Below, in pieces: positions 13,701-24,600 of a stretch of 64,000 bases of DNA. Position numbers and translations under genes: made by a program. The notes beneath the pieces were generated by a model that searched no databases, was not told where the DNA came from, and was given only the letters and a program-made list of their open reading frames with translations. The stretch comes from Isoperla grammatica. Taxonomy: Eukaryota; Arthropoda; Insecta; Plecoptera; Perlodidae. Within the stretch, counting starts at the first letter, position 1. Every line of letters starts with the position of its first letter. The stretch spans positions 13,133,706 to 13,197,705 of the forward strand of contig OX246745.1 in the NCBI GenBank assembly GCA_945910005.1, in the 5' to 3' direction.

Positions 13701-14800
13701 TTTATTCGTATCTCTAAAATGACAGTCAGTATCGATATTTTGGAATGATGCTCAGCTAGATATTTTCAAGATCTACATAATTATAAAAAAATAATGCAAC
13801 ATTTATTGTATTTAGATAAAATAAGACAATTTCAATGATTTCTGAAACTGTCTAATTTCATTCAAACAATGAATGTCTGTTTACCTTGATAATATCTATC
13901 CCAGCATTATTCTAATATGTTGGCATTGAATGTCACTTTAAAGATATGAAACAAAAAATTAAAAAGTGTGTGACTGTTGGTCCGTGAATAGCGAGCGCTC
14001 TCATTCGTTACTCTACCTGGTTCGGCCTTCAAAGAATTTGGTTAGTGTGACAAATTGCAGTGAGGTGCATTTTTAGGAGACTCCATGCTGTTCAACTCAG
14101 AGCGGAGGTTCAATTTTACTTTCAGCACGAGTTATTGATTGTTACATTGAATGAAGGTCCTCGGTGACCAAGTGGAGTATTTGGAAAACTCTTGGACTTA
14201 ACATTGTTTATTACTGTCTGTAGTCACAAACATTCGTGCGTGTTCCTCATCGACGATGTGAAAATAATTCATAAATCATAGCACATCTTGTTAATCCACA
14301 GTTAAACGAATATTTTCAAGACGGTGAAAGAAACTACAAATGTGAAACAATTTGTAATAGTATTTTTGGGTTGTACATAATATAGATTCACACGTCAAAT
14401 TTGGTAAACGCACGTACGTTTGTTTACGTTTGTTTGTTCGTTTGTTTTTTAAGAAAACTGTTGAGGGACTCTATAGCAATATTCATTTCCGATACCATTA
14501 TTAGTTAGTTCTGAAACTTTCAAAAGTTAAACTACAATGAATTATTTATACATTATGTCGCATGCCACACATATCATGCAATTAAGCTTTTTCAAATAAT
14601 ATTTCTATATTATATTTACGGTTTGAGTAATTTATTTCACATTTCCACGTAATAAAAAAATAATTACCCTCTTTTTATTGGCACTACATTGTTATGAAAG
14701 ACATGTTTTTCTTGAAAACACTGCTATCACAGATAACAAATTAACTACCAAGTTAATTTGTTATATGTGCTGTTATGAAACTCACAACCATAATTTGTTA
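10800..14800. other. AT-rich DNA without a recognised gene
   Basis: Only short open frames (60-97 codons) without motifs, and one weak promoter-like site at 13.37 kb. An ATGTTCCCA(A/G)ACCACTT motif occurs both at 9.9 kb and 11.9 kb, which suggests an unclassified dispersed repeat. Confidence 0.55.
13369..13408 (+). promoter_or_regulatory. Possible core promoter
   Basis: TATATAAA at 13369-13376 and TTCAGTC with its A at 13405. The spacing of 34-36 is a little long. No convincing exon follows. Confidence 0.25.
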
Positions 14801-14820
14801 TCTGTGTCACAACTATGTAG

Positions 14821-15175
14821 ACAATAGGGGCCTTTACACGTAGGGCCTACTCTTGCGCGCGGGATTCGTTGTCGCGCGTTCTTTCCTGCAGGTAAAACTG
14901 TCCGTGTAAAAGCAAATGCCTAGCAAGGGAAAGAACTTCGCGAATCATCTGAGGGTTTCGCGCGCGCAAGAGTGCAGATAAAACTGTCCGTGTAAAAGCA
15001 AGCTTGCAAGGGAAAGAACGTCGTGAATCATCTGAACACTCCGAACACTCCACGCACCACGCAAAAGTGTAGTAAAGACGAAGGGATTGGCATTTACACG
15101 AACACTCTTGAACGCGCGCTTTCGTTTCCCTGCGGAGCGTGCGCGCAAGAGTGTACGTGTAAAGGCCGCTATTGT
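14821..15175. mobile_element. MITE with inverted ends and internal duplication
   Basis: ACAATAGGGGCCTTTACACG at the left pairs with CGTGTAAAGGCCGCTATTGT at the right; GCGCGCAAGAGTG pairs with CACTCTTGCGCGC-like sequence inside. An internal segment of about 95 bp with AAAACTGTCCGTGTAAAAGC is present twice. No transposase is encoded. Confidence 0.87.
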
Positions 15176-15179
15176 TAAG

Positions 15180-16210
15180 CAAATATCTCTCAACAGTTTT
15201 AAGTTCTTTGTATGTAGCTGCAGAAGACCGTGATTTGTAGGAAATCACTTTTAAGTTGTCAATGTCTGTGTTCATCTTATTAGGAGCCTCAAATATTCAT
15301 TTGTTATTAGGAACAACCTAATTGACCCAGTTTCTCGTATGCCTACTTTACTTATCGATATGCATCCATTCATAAGGCCAGTTATTAATTACTAACATGT
15401 TACGATTAAAATTAAACTATACTATACACTCGCAAGCTTATAGCTTGAACGTAGACGAGTCTAGGCCATCCCCACCTTAAATTAGTGCGTGGGCGAGTGT
15501 GTTGCCTGCAGAGAAACATTTTGAAACATTTCGCCAATCAGGGGTCTGGAACCAATGAAAATACCAAAGCAGGAACACAGTTCTCATCAGCATAAAAGTA
15601 CTTTCTATAGGATATTCAAATTCAAATTCAAATAATGTTTTATTATTTGTTTACATTACTACATTAATTTTTCAGGTCTAAGATTTATGCTGTGAACCAA
15701 TAATATACTGTGCCACGAAGATTGCTCTTGAGTGTGGCACAGAGCTACATAATAAATAATTGCAATAATGCCTATTATCTAATTGTTTTTTATAGTACAT
15801 TTTACGTCATAATAATGATTTTCGCATTTATGCTAATAAAAAGAAGCAACGCAATTTACTAGCTGAACAAGACCATCACAACACGTCCACTCTGTCTCCA
15901 TAGGAAAACCCCACTGAAGTAGGTTGCAGCCTTTGGAAACCCCCGGTATTGCACTTGTATTCAAAGTAGAGGCGAAACATCTTGGTCACTATTAGGAGAC
16001 ATTAGCAGCTTAGCAATCAATGTTATATTTCGAGTGTGTACAGTGTAAACGGTGAGACTAACAGCTGATCTCAAGAAACGTGTCGTGTTAAGTGTCGCAT
16101 TATTCTTGAAGACATTAGTGGGTTACGTACAAATAATAACTGCAGGTGAGATGTTGTGTACGAGGTAGGAAGCCAAAAGGTGTACATAGGAGAGCTTAGA
16201 GTTAGACATA
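15180..16210. other. Non-coding stretch with a possible LINE-type tail
   Basis: 15615-15640 holds TTCAAATTCAAATTCAAAT followed by an AT-rich stretch, as in tails of some non-LTR elements. A GTGAGA donor-like site at 16147 follows ACTGCAG. Nothing stronger was seen. Confidence 0.35.
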
Positions 16211-16218
16211 GTGCATTG

Positions 16219-16931
16219 TTAAGCGAGCGAAGCGAGCGTCTCCACTAGACTCTTATGGCACTTCGTTCTGTTTTTTTTTTATGTCTGTCGATAGCGGTCG
16301 AACGGAAAGTCCGATCAACTTGAAATTTAAACCATCCACAAGCCTCGATGTGGATTGAAGGTGTATAGTTTTGAGGCAAAATCGTTCGAAAAGTTACAAA
16401 GTTACACCATAGTTACTGCAAAATATTTTTATGAAACAAAATGGCGGCAAAATGTGAGATAGCCATATTTTTTTACAGATTTTTCCGGTCCCGAATATGT
16501 TCACTTTATTGCGATCTGATAAATATTGGCAAAGTTACACAAAAGTTACTCGAAAATATTTTTATGGAACACAGTAACAGCAAAATGTGAGGTTGCTATC
16601 TTATAGTAAATTTTTGTCCAGTTACGAACTAATGTAAACGCGATCTGATACGTATTTGAGGCAGAAATCACATTTCTATTGCTGTCAATAACTGTTAGTA
16701 ACGGTGGCGGACCGTGTTGAAAACATGACGACGAAAATTCTTAGCAACGCACATTGCACTGCATCCAACAATGTCGGGAAGTATAATAGCTATGGAAATT
16801 AGGAAAAATAATGCAATGCGCATTCTTGAATTGTTGTGAATTGTTGTTTTTATTAGCTTTGAGAACTTTTTGCCACAAAGTTCGTAGATATGGAAACGCT
16901 CGCTTATCAACGCGTCAAACAGAGCGTTTTC
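16219..16931. mobile_element. Repeat element copy 1 (TAAGCGAGCG ends), upstream of gene 1
   Basis: Begins TTAAGCGAGCGAAGCGAGCG and ends with CGCTCGCTTATCAACGCGTC. Internal blocks such as GATAGCGGTCGAACGGAAAG and GTTTTGAGGCAAAATCG recur reversed in the 21.5-kb copy. The 71-codon minus-strand frame is shared but has no recognisable domain. Confidence 0.82.
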
Positions 16932-16934
16932 CTA

Positions 16935-18513
16935 GTGTATAACAAGATCAAGTCTCTGTTACTTGATGTGGTGTAAATGTGACTATAACTTACGTCAATT
17001 TACACGGTCTTGAGTATAGGTACTGTTATATATATATTTCAAAGTAGGTTTGGAGCCAGTACTCATTTTAATAGATACATTATGCAGAAATATATATTTA
17101 CATATTTTTTACTTTTAATTTTAATTGCACATGTATTGAGTCATAGAACAATACACTTCCTATAATGCCTAACGAGATTTGGGTGTGAAAAGCACAGCAC
17201 GGCATGTGAATTTAACGTGCACTCACTATGTAAGTTACTCTGATGCAATTGTACGTTCGATTGAAAAATGTCTGTCATACCGTCTCTCTATAAAGATAAA
17301 CCTTGAAAAATCGTGTAAAAATAACTGTTTTTAGTAATGATTTTTTTCGTGGTGTTAATTCGTCAAATGCTACCAGAGTATTGAGATATAATGATGATTG
17401 ATGATAATACATTACAAGGACTCATTGATGCGTGGCAGCTGATGGCAAATTACGATAAATTACGATACCGCTTTCATTGTCAGTCACTAATTATTTTTTA
17501 TTATCTTATCACAATTAATTGTGACTTTGGGCTTTGAAATACTTGCTATAGTAAATATGTATGTAATTGGGCCAACAGGTTGGTCGACCCTTTTTCTCAT
17601 GCGAACTAGGATTGAACTTTTGTAAAACGCAGTCAAATTCTAGTTCTTTATAACAGAAGCATTGATGCAATATGACTCTTCTGGCTCGAACATCAGCAAA
17701 TTTAAAAACTCGTCATGCACTATAAAATTATAGGTCCCTCCATTTTGATAAAACGTCCATGTTTTTTTTTAATCGAATTACGCATTTTATTTACTAAGCA
17801 ATATTTTGACAAAGCCTTCTTGGTTGGACGAATCTAGCAAACACAGTCGTTCTGTCGTTGTGCATTTGTAAATAAAATCAACAAATATAAGCAGTGCCAG
17901 TCACTAGACCGACAAAAACCGATCTGAATTGTTAGGATAATAAGTGAAAGTGCGGTTAGAACGAAAACGTGCCAAGCGGATTTGTTTCTTTAGAGTTAAG
18001 TGCATCTAGCAATGACCATGAAAATCGCGACAAAATGAAAAACTAATAAATACGTGATTTTGTCAGTGATTCTCTTCATGGCCCAGTCTTTGTGGTTTCA
18101 ATACAACTATGCCCAGAAACAACTGCTCACTTCCCCCTGCCTACATACACATATAAATCCTACTACACAAGGTGATCGGAGCTCAAGGCACAGGATATGA
18201 GGGTCAGCTCACTGCACTATCTTAGCCAGAAATATATTAAGGGGGGGGGGAGGTCTCCCACAACAGCGCAGCAGGCAACATTTTCTTTTGTAAGCGAGGT
18301 TGCCTGTTGAGGATATAATTCGTATGTGGATTTATATCACTGTACGCAAGCGCCAAATATTATTACTGACTTCACCAATACATGATTATTTCCGTACATA
18401 AATTCGTGGTAAACAATAATTAAAGCTGGAATTTCGGGGCGTATGGGCTGTAGCCCCCCAGCTCCCCTCGCTGTATACGCCACTGGCTCACACAATGAAC
18501 ACTAAAGCACGGA
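16935..18513. other. Upstream region of gene 1, no gene seen
   Basis: AT-rich. A G-run is at 18241-18250, and 18430-18486 (TATACGCCACTGGC) resembles the end of a hAT-type element like those in introns 4 and 7. Confidence 0.45.
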
Positions 18514-18533
18514 TTTCTTTCAGGTTCAGAAAC
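18514..18533 (+). promoter_or_regulatory. Splice acceptor and short 5' UTR piece before gene 1 ATG
   Basis: ATTTCTTTCAG followed by GTTCAGAAAC and ATGG. The pyrimidine tract and CAG imply an upstream non-coding exon; a candidate is at 6136-6231, or the CTGCAG|GTGAGA donor at 16147. Confidence 0.5.
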
Positions 18534-18633
18534 ATGGATAAACTGGTATTTCCGTTACTGATCTGGTCGTTGACTATTATAGCTACAACAGCCCAATTCA
18601 ATAATTTTGGAGGACCGCAACATGGATTCCATG
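18534..18633 (+). CDS. Gene 1 exon 1: start codon and signal peptide
   Basis: Encodes [20 protein letters not shown] followed by QFNNFGG: a basic residue, a hydrophobic core, then small residues at a likely cleavage site after residue 20. It ends at a GTAAGT donor in phase 1. A TTTCTTTCAG acceptor lies at 18514-18523, ten bases before the ATG, so the 5' UTR is probably split by an intron. Confidence 0.88.
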
Positions 18634-21600
18634 GTAAGTTTCTCAATTATTATTTTTTATTATGACACCAATTTGTTAAAGTTAATATGACTTTTGAGTC
18701 GTGTAAGGATCTTTTCAAAGCTCAAATCTATATAAAAATACATACATACAGTTCATTTAGTTCCAGTTGATTGCCTAACAAACCCTGTATACAATAAAAC
18801 AACCTGTACATATTTTGTATTGGTACAATTTGTGGCTTGGAGCATTTTTTCCTAAGCCATCCAACTGTATTGCATTGCACGACGGTGAACATAGCTGCCT
18901 TTGATAAATACTTATACTTGTTTAATTTATTACTTTTTTTTTTACTAAACTTGATAGTTTTGTGATTTGTTATTTTATTGTAATATGGGTGTAGGCAATA
19001 AATGTTTTAATTCGGTTAAATTATAAAGTTTTGACTGTGGCTATCTTATAAGTATTGACCCGTTGCTCTATATCCTGCAGTTTAACTAAAGCTGTACTTC
19101 TTAACATGTGTAGGACAACCACAGTCCTACAGCGTCTTTCATCCTCGACCCGACAAACTTCGCTCGGCCCAAAATGGGTTTGGATTTTCACAAGGAGCCC
19201 ATCACAATTTTGACTCATTCTTCACACCGAGTGGTCCCAATTTTGGTCCCCAATCTCAGGGGATATTTCCGCCCCAACAACAGGGTTTCTTCAAAGACCA
19301 GTTTACACCTGCGATCAGGTATGTGTATTACAAACTATCACTTTCTTTAAAAACGTTTTACATATTATTAGAAACTTAAACCACCATTAAAACGTACGAC
19401 GAAGAGAGAATTTATTGCAATCGTCTGGCTCTCTATTATGGCAGTTTATGGTAATATTAGTTATACAAACTTGCTGCAGGTGTATATACGCCAAGGGGTT
19501 ATATTCTATCTCATTAAAATAGAGATTTTAGTTGCGTAAGACGATTTGTTCTTTGCAAAAAAAAAATAAAAAATAAAAATTCTATCAACACACAACATAA
19601 CATTGAGTAACAAACATTACCTACGGCAATAAGCAGCTCGCAATATTAACCGACGTAACATTGACGGGATTCAGTGTTGTCAGCTTAACAATGAATTTAT
19701 AATTAATACTTAATTAATTAATTAATAAATGAACTAATATCACAACAAGGTTTTTTTACCATTTAAATCAGTCGTTTATCTGTTACAAACTCAAATCCCG
19801 CGGGTAAAGAATCACCTTTTCAATATTTTGAAGCGTTCTCAAGAAATCAATAAAAGCCAGTTAGTATATTTGTCACTGGCCAACTGAAATTCTTGGCAGG
19901 TTCGTACACTACAGGTTTACATGTACCTACTCTGTTTAGTTTCCCCGGGAGCGGGTTTGGGCCCCTTGCCCCAGCCCCCCCTGCCGTGTGCCCCGCTCCA
20001 GTGACCGGGCCCTGCAACAATGCCAAATACCGAACATTCGATGGATCTTGTAACAACCTCCAGAACCCTGGATGGGGAATGTCCATGACAACATATGGAC
20101 GACTTCTAGCTCCTAAATATGGAGATGGTAAGTCTCATATTATCTGATCTTACTCGCATACTTTGAAAAAAATATGCATCCTCATTGTATCTATAGGTCT
20201 CTCACAGCAAGAAGTAAGATAGTATCAGGACCGCCCACATTTAGTTTCCAACTTAACAAGCGCGAATCACTTACGTTTTTCCCGATTATCTAGTACAATT
20301 TGGTTGCGGTAAGTTTTTTGACGGTAACGTACAAGAAAACGTGCAAGCAGGTTTCCGTCAAAAAACCTAACGCAACCAAATTTTACTAGATAATAAGAAA
20401 AAACGTTAGTGATTCGCACTTGTTAAGTTGGAAACTAATTGTGGGCGGTCCTGACTCGATCCCCTGACACTATCTTCTTCTTGGTGTGAGAGACCTTTAA
20501 CATCCATTGCACCATTGTTTTAGTACAACTGTTTCTGGAGCTACATTTTCTACAGTGTGTATTATGTGTGATCGCAGGTGCCAGTTCGCCCCCTGTGTCC
20601 GTCTCAGGCAAGGACCTTCCAGGATCCAGGATAGTCAGCGCAGTATTATTCCCCGACGCGGATCTCCCCGACCCTATTTGGTCCCTCGCGGCCATGCAAT
20701 GGGGTCAGATCATCACTCACGATATGTCGATGGCTGCGGGAACAACTCAAGCCAGTAAGTGGTACCGATCCTTAACTTACAACAATTGCATGTTTCGTTT
20801 TTGTGCATCTGCAGTCTGTACCCTGAGGCATTTCAAATGTCAAGCAGTGGCGGCACCAGCAATATTTTGGTGGGGGGGCAGCACAGGGGCAGACAAATTA
20901 GAGGGGGGCAAACATAAATTTGGGGGGGGGGGCAACTGCCCCCATTTTCCCCCCGTAGTGCCGCCACTGATGTCAAGTGTGTAATGTAACTAGTCTCAAA
21001 CCGACATCAGATCCTCATCTACGGTCGCTGTTTCAACGAATATCAACAGATTCCTGACCTTCTTTCACACATTCTTAAAGGCAGTATTCTTCTTACCGAT
21101 AGAAGTAGCTCAGCGGTAAGACGCGAGACTCTAATTCGGGAGGTCGCCGGTTCGATTTCAGCCACCGGCAGTTCTGACTGAAGGTTTTTCCGAGGTTTTC
21201 CTCAGTCTTAAAGGCGAATGCTGGGACTGAGTCATACTATCAGCCCTCGGACATTCCTTCCCAACTATCCAATCACCCTAACATATCTAGTTAGTCACCT
21301 GAAGAGGGGCACCAGGTGAAGCTGGTGTGCACCCTAGAACAGGGATTCCTACAAAAATTAGCGCACAAGCTTAGGAAGTCACGCCCGCTATGTTAGGAGT
21401 TTCCAGGTATCCAGTCCCAGGTAGTAAATAATCTTTAATTGACCTGTTTAAAGTAGATGATTATGTTTGTACTATTGGACTCTACTATTTCGTAAGCATA
21501 ATACTAGGATAACGCTCTGTTTGACGCGTTGATAAGCGAGCGCGTCCATATACGAACGTTCTGGCGAAAAGATCTCAACTCAAAGCTAATAAAAACAACA

Positions 21601-24600
21601 ATTAACAACAATTCAAGAATGTGCATTTCAAAGCTAATAAAAACAACGATTAACAACAATTCAAGAATGTGCATTTCAAAGTTTTTTCTAATTTCCATAG
21701 CTATTATACTTCCCGATATTGTTGAATGCAGTGCTATTTGCGTTGCTAAGAATTTTCGTTGTCATTCTGTCTAGTGTTTTCGCGGCGGTCCACCACCGTT
21801 ACTAACAGTTATTGAGTGTAACTTTGTAACTTTTCGAACGATTTTGCCTCAAAACTATACACCTTCAATCCACATCGAGGCTTGTGGATGGTCCAAATTT
21901 CAAGTTGATCGGACTTTCCGTTCGACCGCTATCGACAGACATAAAAACAGAACAAAAAACAAACATATAATGAAGTGCCATAAGAGTCTAGTACTAAAAA
22001 AAAACAAAACAAAAAAACAACAGAACGAAGTGCCATAAGAGTATCGTGGAGACGCTCGCTTCGCTCGCTTAACTAGTTATGTAGGGACAAGTTTAGAAAT
22101 GTTCGCACTGTGGTTACTTGGCATTTTTAGTTGCTCGCCTGCTTCAGCGTAAATATCAGTTTAACTTTATGCGACCCTCTTCATCTGATATCCTAACTTG
22201 AGGAAAGAATGTGCAACGGCCGTTGAAAAGTATCAATCCTACGCATTATGATTGAGGAAAACATCAGCAAGTCAGGAATCGAACCGGCGACCTCACGAAT
22301 CAAGAGCATCTCCTGCCAGCGCTGCCCACCGTGATGGTATCATGAAAAAAATAAAAGGGACATTATGATAACAGATCATTGACACTGAGAATCAATCTAA
22401 AATTCAACTCGTGAATATTTCATTGCGTGTTTTACGTTGAATGACACTATAATCCATGTCAAAATAGTAGATGGAAAGAGGATAAACCGTTATTGCACAA
22501 GACACGAGACATGACGTGTTTCCAGCGACGTCAGGTGTTTTACACGTCATTGCAGACATTACTAAACCCAACCTTCACATAATAAGCTTTGAATTATCAG
22601 ATTTAATAAACATTCAATATTAAAATAGTGCTACCAAATGTCAACAAATTGTTGCACAAGTGTGAGATAAAAAAAAACTCACACTCCCTTTCTAGATGCG
22701 ATGTTGAGTCTATATCGGCACAATAAAGACTAATGTGTTGCAATTCCTGATTGCACGAGCGGGATAAAAGCTTAGTAAGTGCTATTTGAAACTGAAAGTC
22801 ACGCAATTAAGAAGAAAATGCGTTCAGTTCAGAACTTTCAAATAAAAAGTGAACTAATCAACATATGTATCTGTGGACATGAATGAGTGCGCCTGCGTGT
22901 TCTAGTGCCGAGATTATTACCTCAATTAACAGCACGCTCGAGTGCAGATCAATGATTAGGCCAATGCCGATGCTATGTCAATATCCATATTATTGCTATT
23001 TTAGTACAGTTACACTCGGACTCTTTCACTCTTACCTTTCATTCGCACTGTCCAATCACTGATTCATATGTTTCGTATATGAAATATCGATCTTTGATTG
23101 GTTGTCGCTCACTCGTCGATGGTGTTCGAAGCCTACAGGGTTGGTTTAGTCACTTTAAACTAAAGTCCCCCACTGCAAATCAGTTTAGTTACTGAGTGGG
23201 TAGACTCTAAATGTGAATTTTATTTTTATTTATTTATTTATTTAAACGGAAATATTCGCGAGTACTTAACGCGCGAGAAAGTCAAGGACAAAAACGAACA
23301 TGTCTTTTTTTAAAGTCTAAATTATCATCACATCATCTAAGTATATTTAGCTTCAAAGTGGTATTTTAAAATGTTTCAGTGAGTGAAGTATTTTCAACCT
23401 TCAATTTTTGTTTGATGTTGATCCACTGGGCAATTACGCATCCGCGCCGTAAGCTGATGACGTAGTTTAGGGCTAGGCCTAGGCCTAGACCATAGCGTGT
23501 GGACACAACGCCGTCAACAATATACGTAGTTTCTCTTTATGACCCACAAGACACAGATCGTTTGTTCCCAAAATAAATCTCCTCTATATATCAGTACTTA
23601 TCCTTGATATATGAGATACATTCATTTTATTAATTTTTCATATTTATTTTTCCATGATTATTTATGTGCCTACTAACTTATACACCTCTTCGAGGTTGTA
23701 GTTCATGTGTTGCTTGGTGTGTGAATCCAGAAATGAAGATATTCAATGTATACGTTTTGTTTTTTGTTATATAGTATTGCCTACTGAGACTTTTAAATAC
23801 TTATCTCTAACGGGAGGATATTAAAATAAGCTTAGCGTATATATTTTAACTAAATCTAACGTTCACATTAGCGCATGCTTATTTCTAGTATATAACTTAC
23901 AAAGAGAATTTTCTCATTATTTCAAGAGGTGTTGCTAAAGAAGATGTCTTTGCTATCCTTGATTTACTTATGTCGGACTAACACAGTACATAATATGGTG
24001 GCACTAATAATAATAAAAAAAAAGTGGCTGTCATCTAAAGAGTTCATTCGAGCTCTGCGAAATGCCGTCTCCTCTTACCCCCACCAGTGCCTTCCCCTCT
24101 TACCCCCACCAGTGCCCGCACAAGGACGAAGAGAGGTAGTGAAAGATCTAATCTCTATAATAGACCATCAAGCTGTCAACCAAACCTGTCAACGATCTTC
24201 CAATTAAATAAACTATCTTTCAATACAAATTAATTTTTTTATTCTAATTACATTAAATGTAATTCTATCGTTATTAATTTTACGTGAGTTGATATTCGTC
24301 GTTGTTGTTCGTCCGTGCGCGGGCACTGGTGGGGGTAAGAGGGGAAGGCATTTCGCAGAACTCGAAGGAACTCTTTAGATGACGATGACGGCCACTGTAG
24401 GGGTGGTACTCAAAATTTAACTCGTTCTTGACACTTGATTGATTTTTTGTCACTTTCTCACGGCTTGATCACGGACTCAGACCGAAAACCAGCGAACTGT
24501 GAAAGGGTTCCTTGAAACGAGAAGCCCATGTTATGTCGTAACACGTTGTTTTGCAGAACCGCACGCCACGAAGTGCTGCTCCTCGGACGGCCTTGAGGTC

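Noticed and set aside
14847..15275. 142-codon minus-strand frame rich in Arg/Leu
   Set aside because: It lies in the MITE at 14821-15175; the repeats inside come from the element's doubled block.
19899..20127. Exon 3 of gene 1 starting at the CAG at 19899
   Set aside because: It would need phase 1, but exon 2 ends in phase 2, and joining runs into TAG. The CTGTTTAG acceptor at 19939 restores the frame, so there is no frameshift or broken gene.
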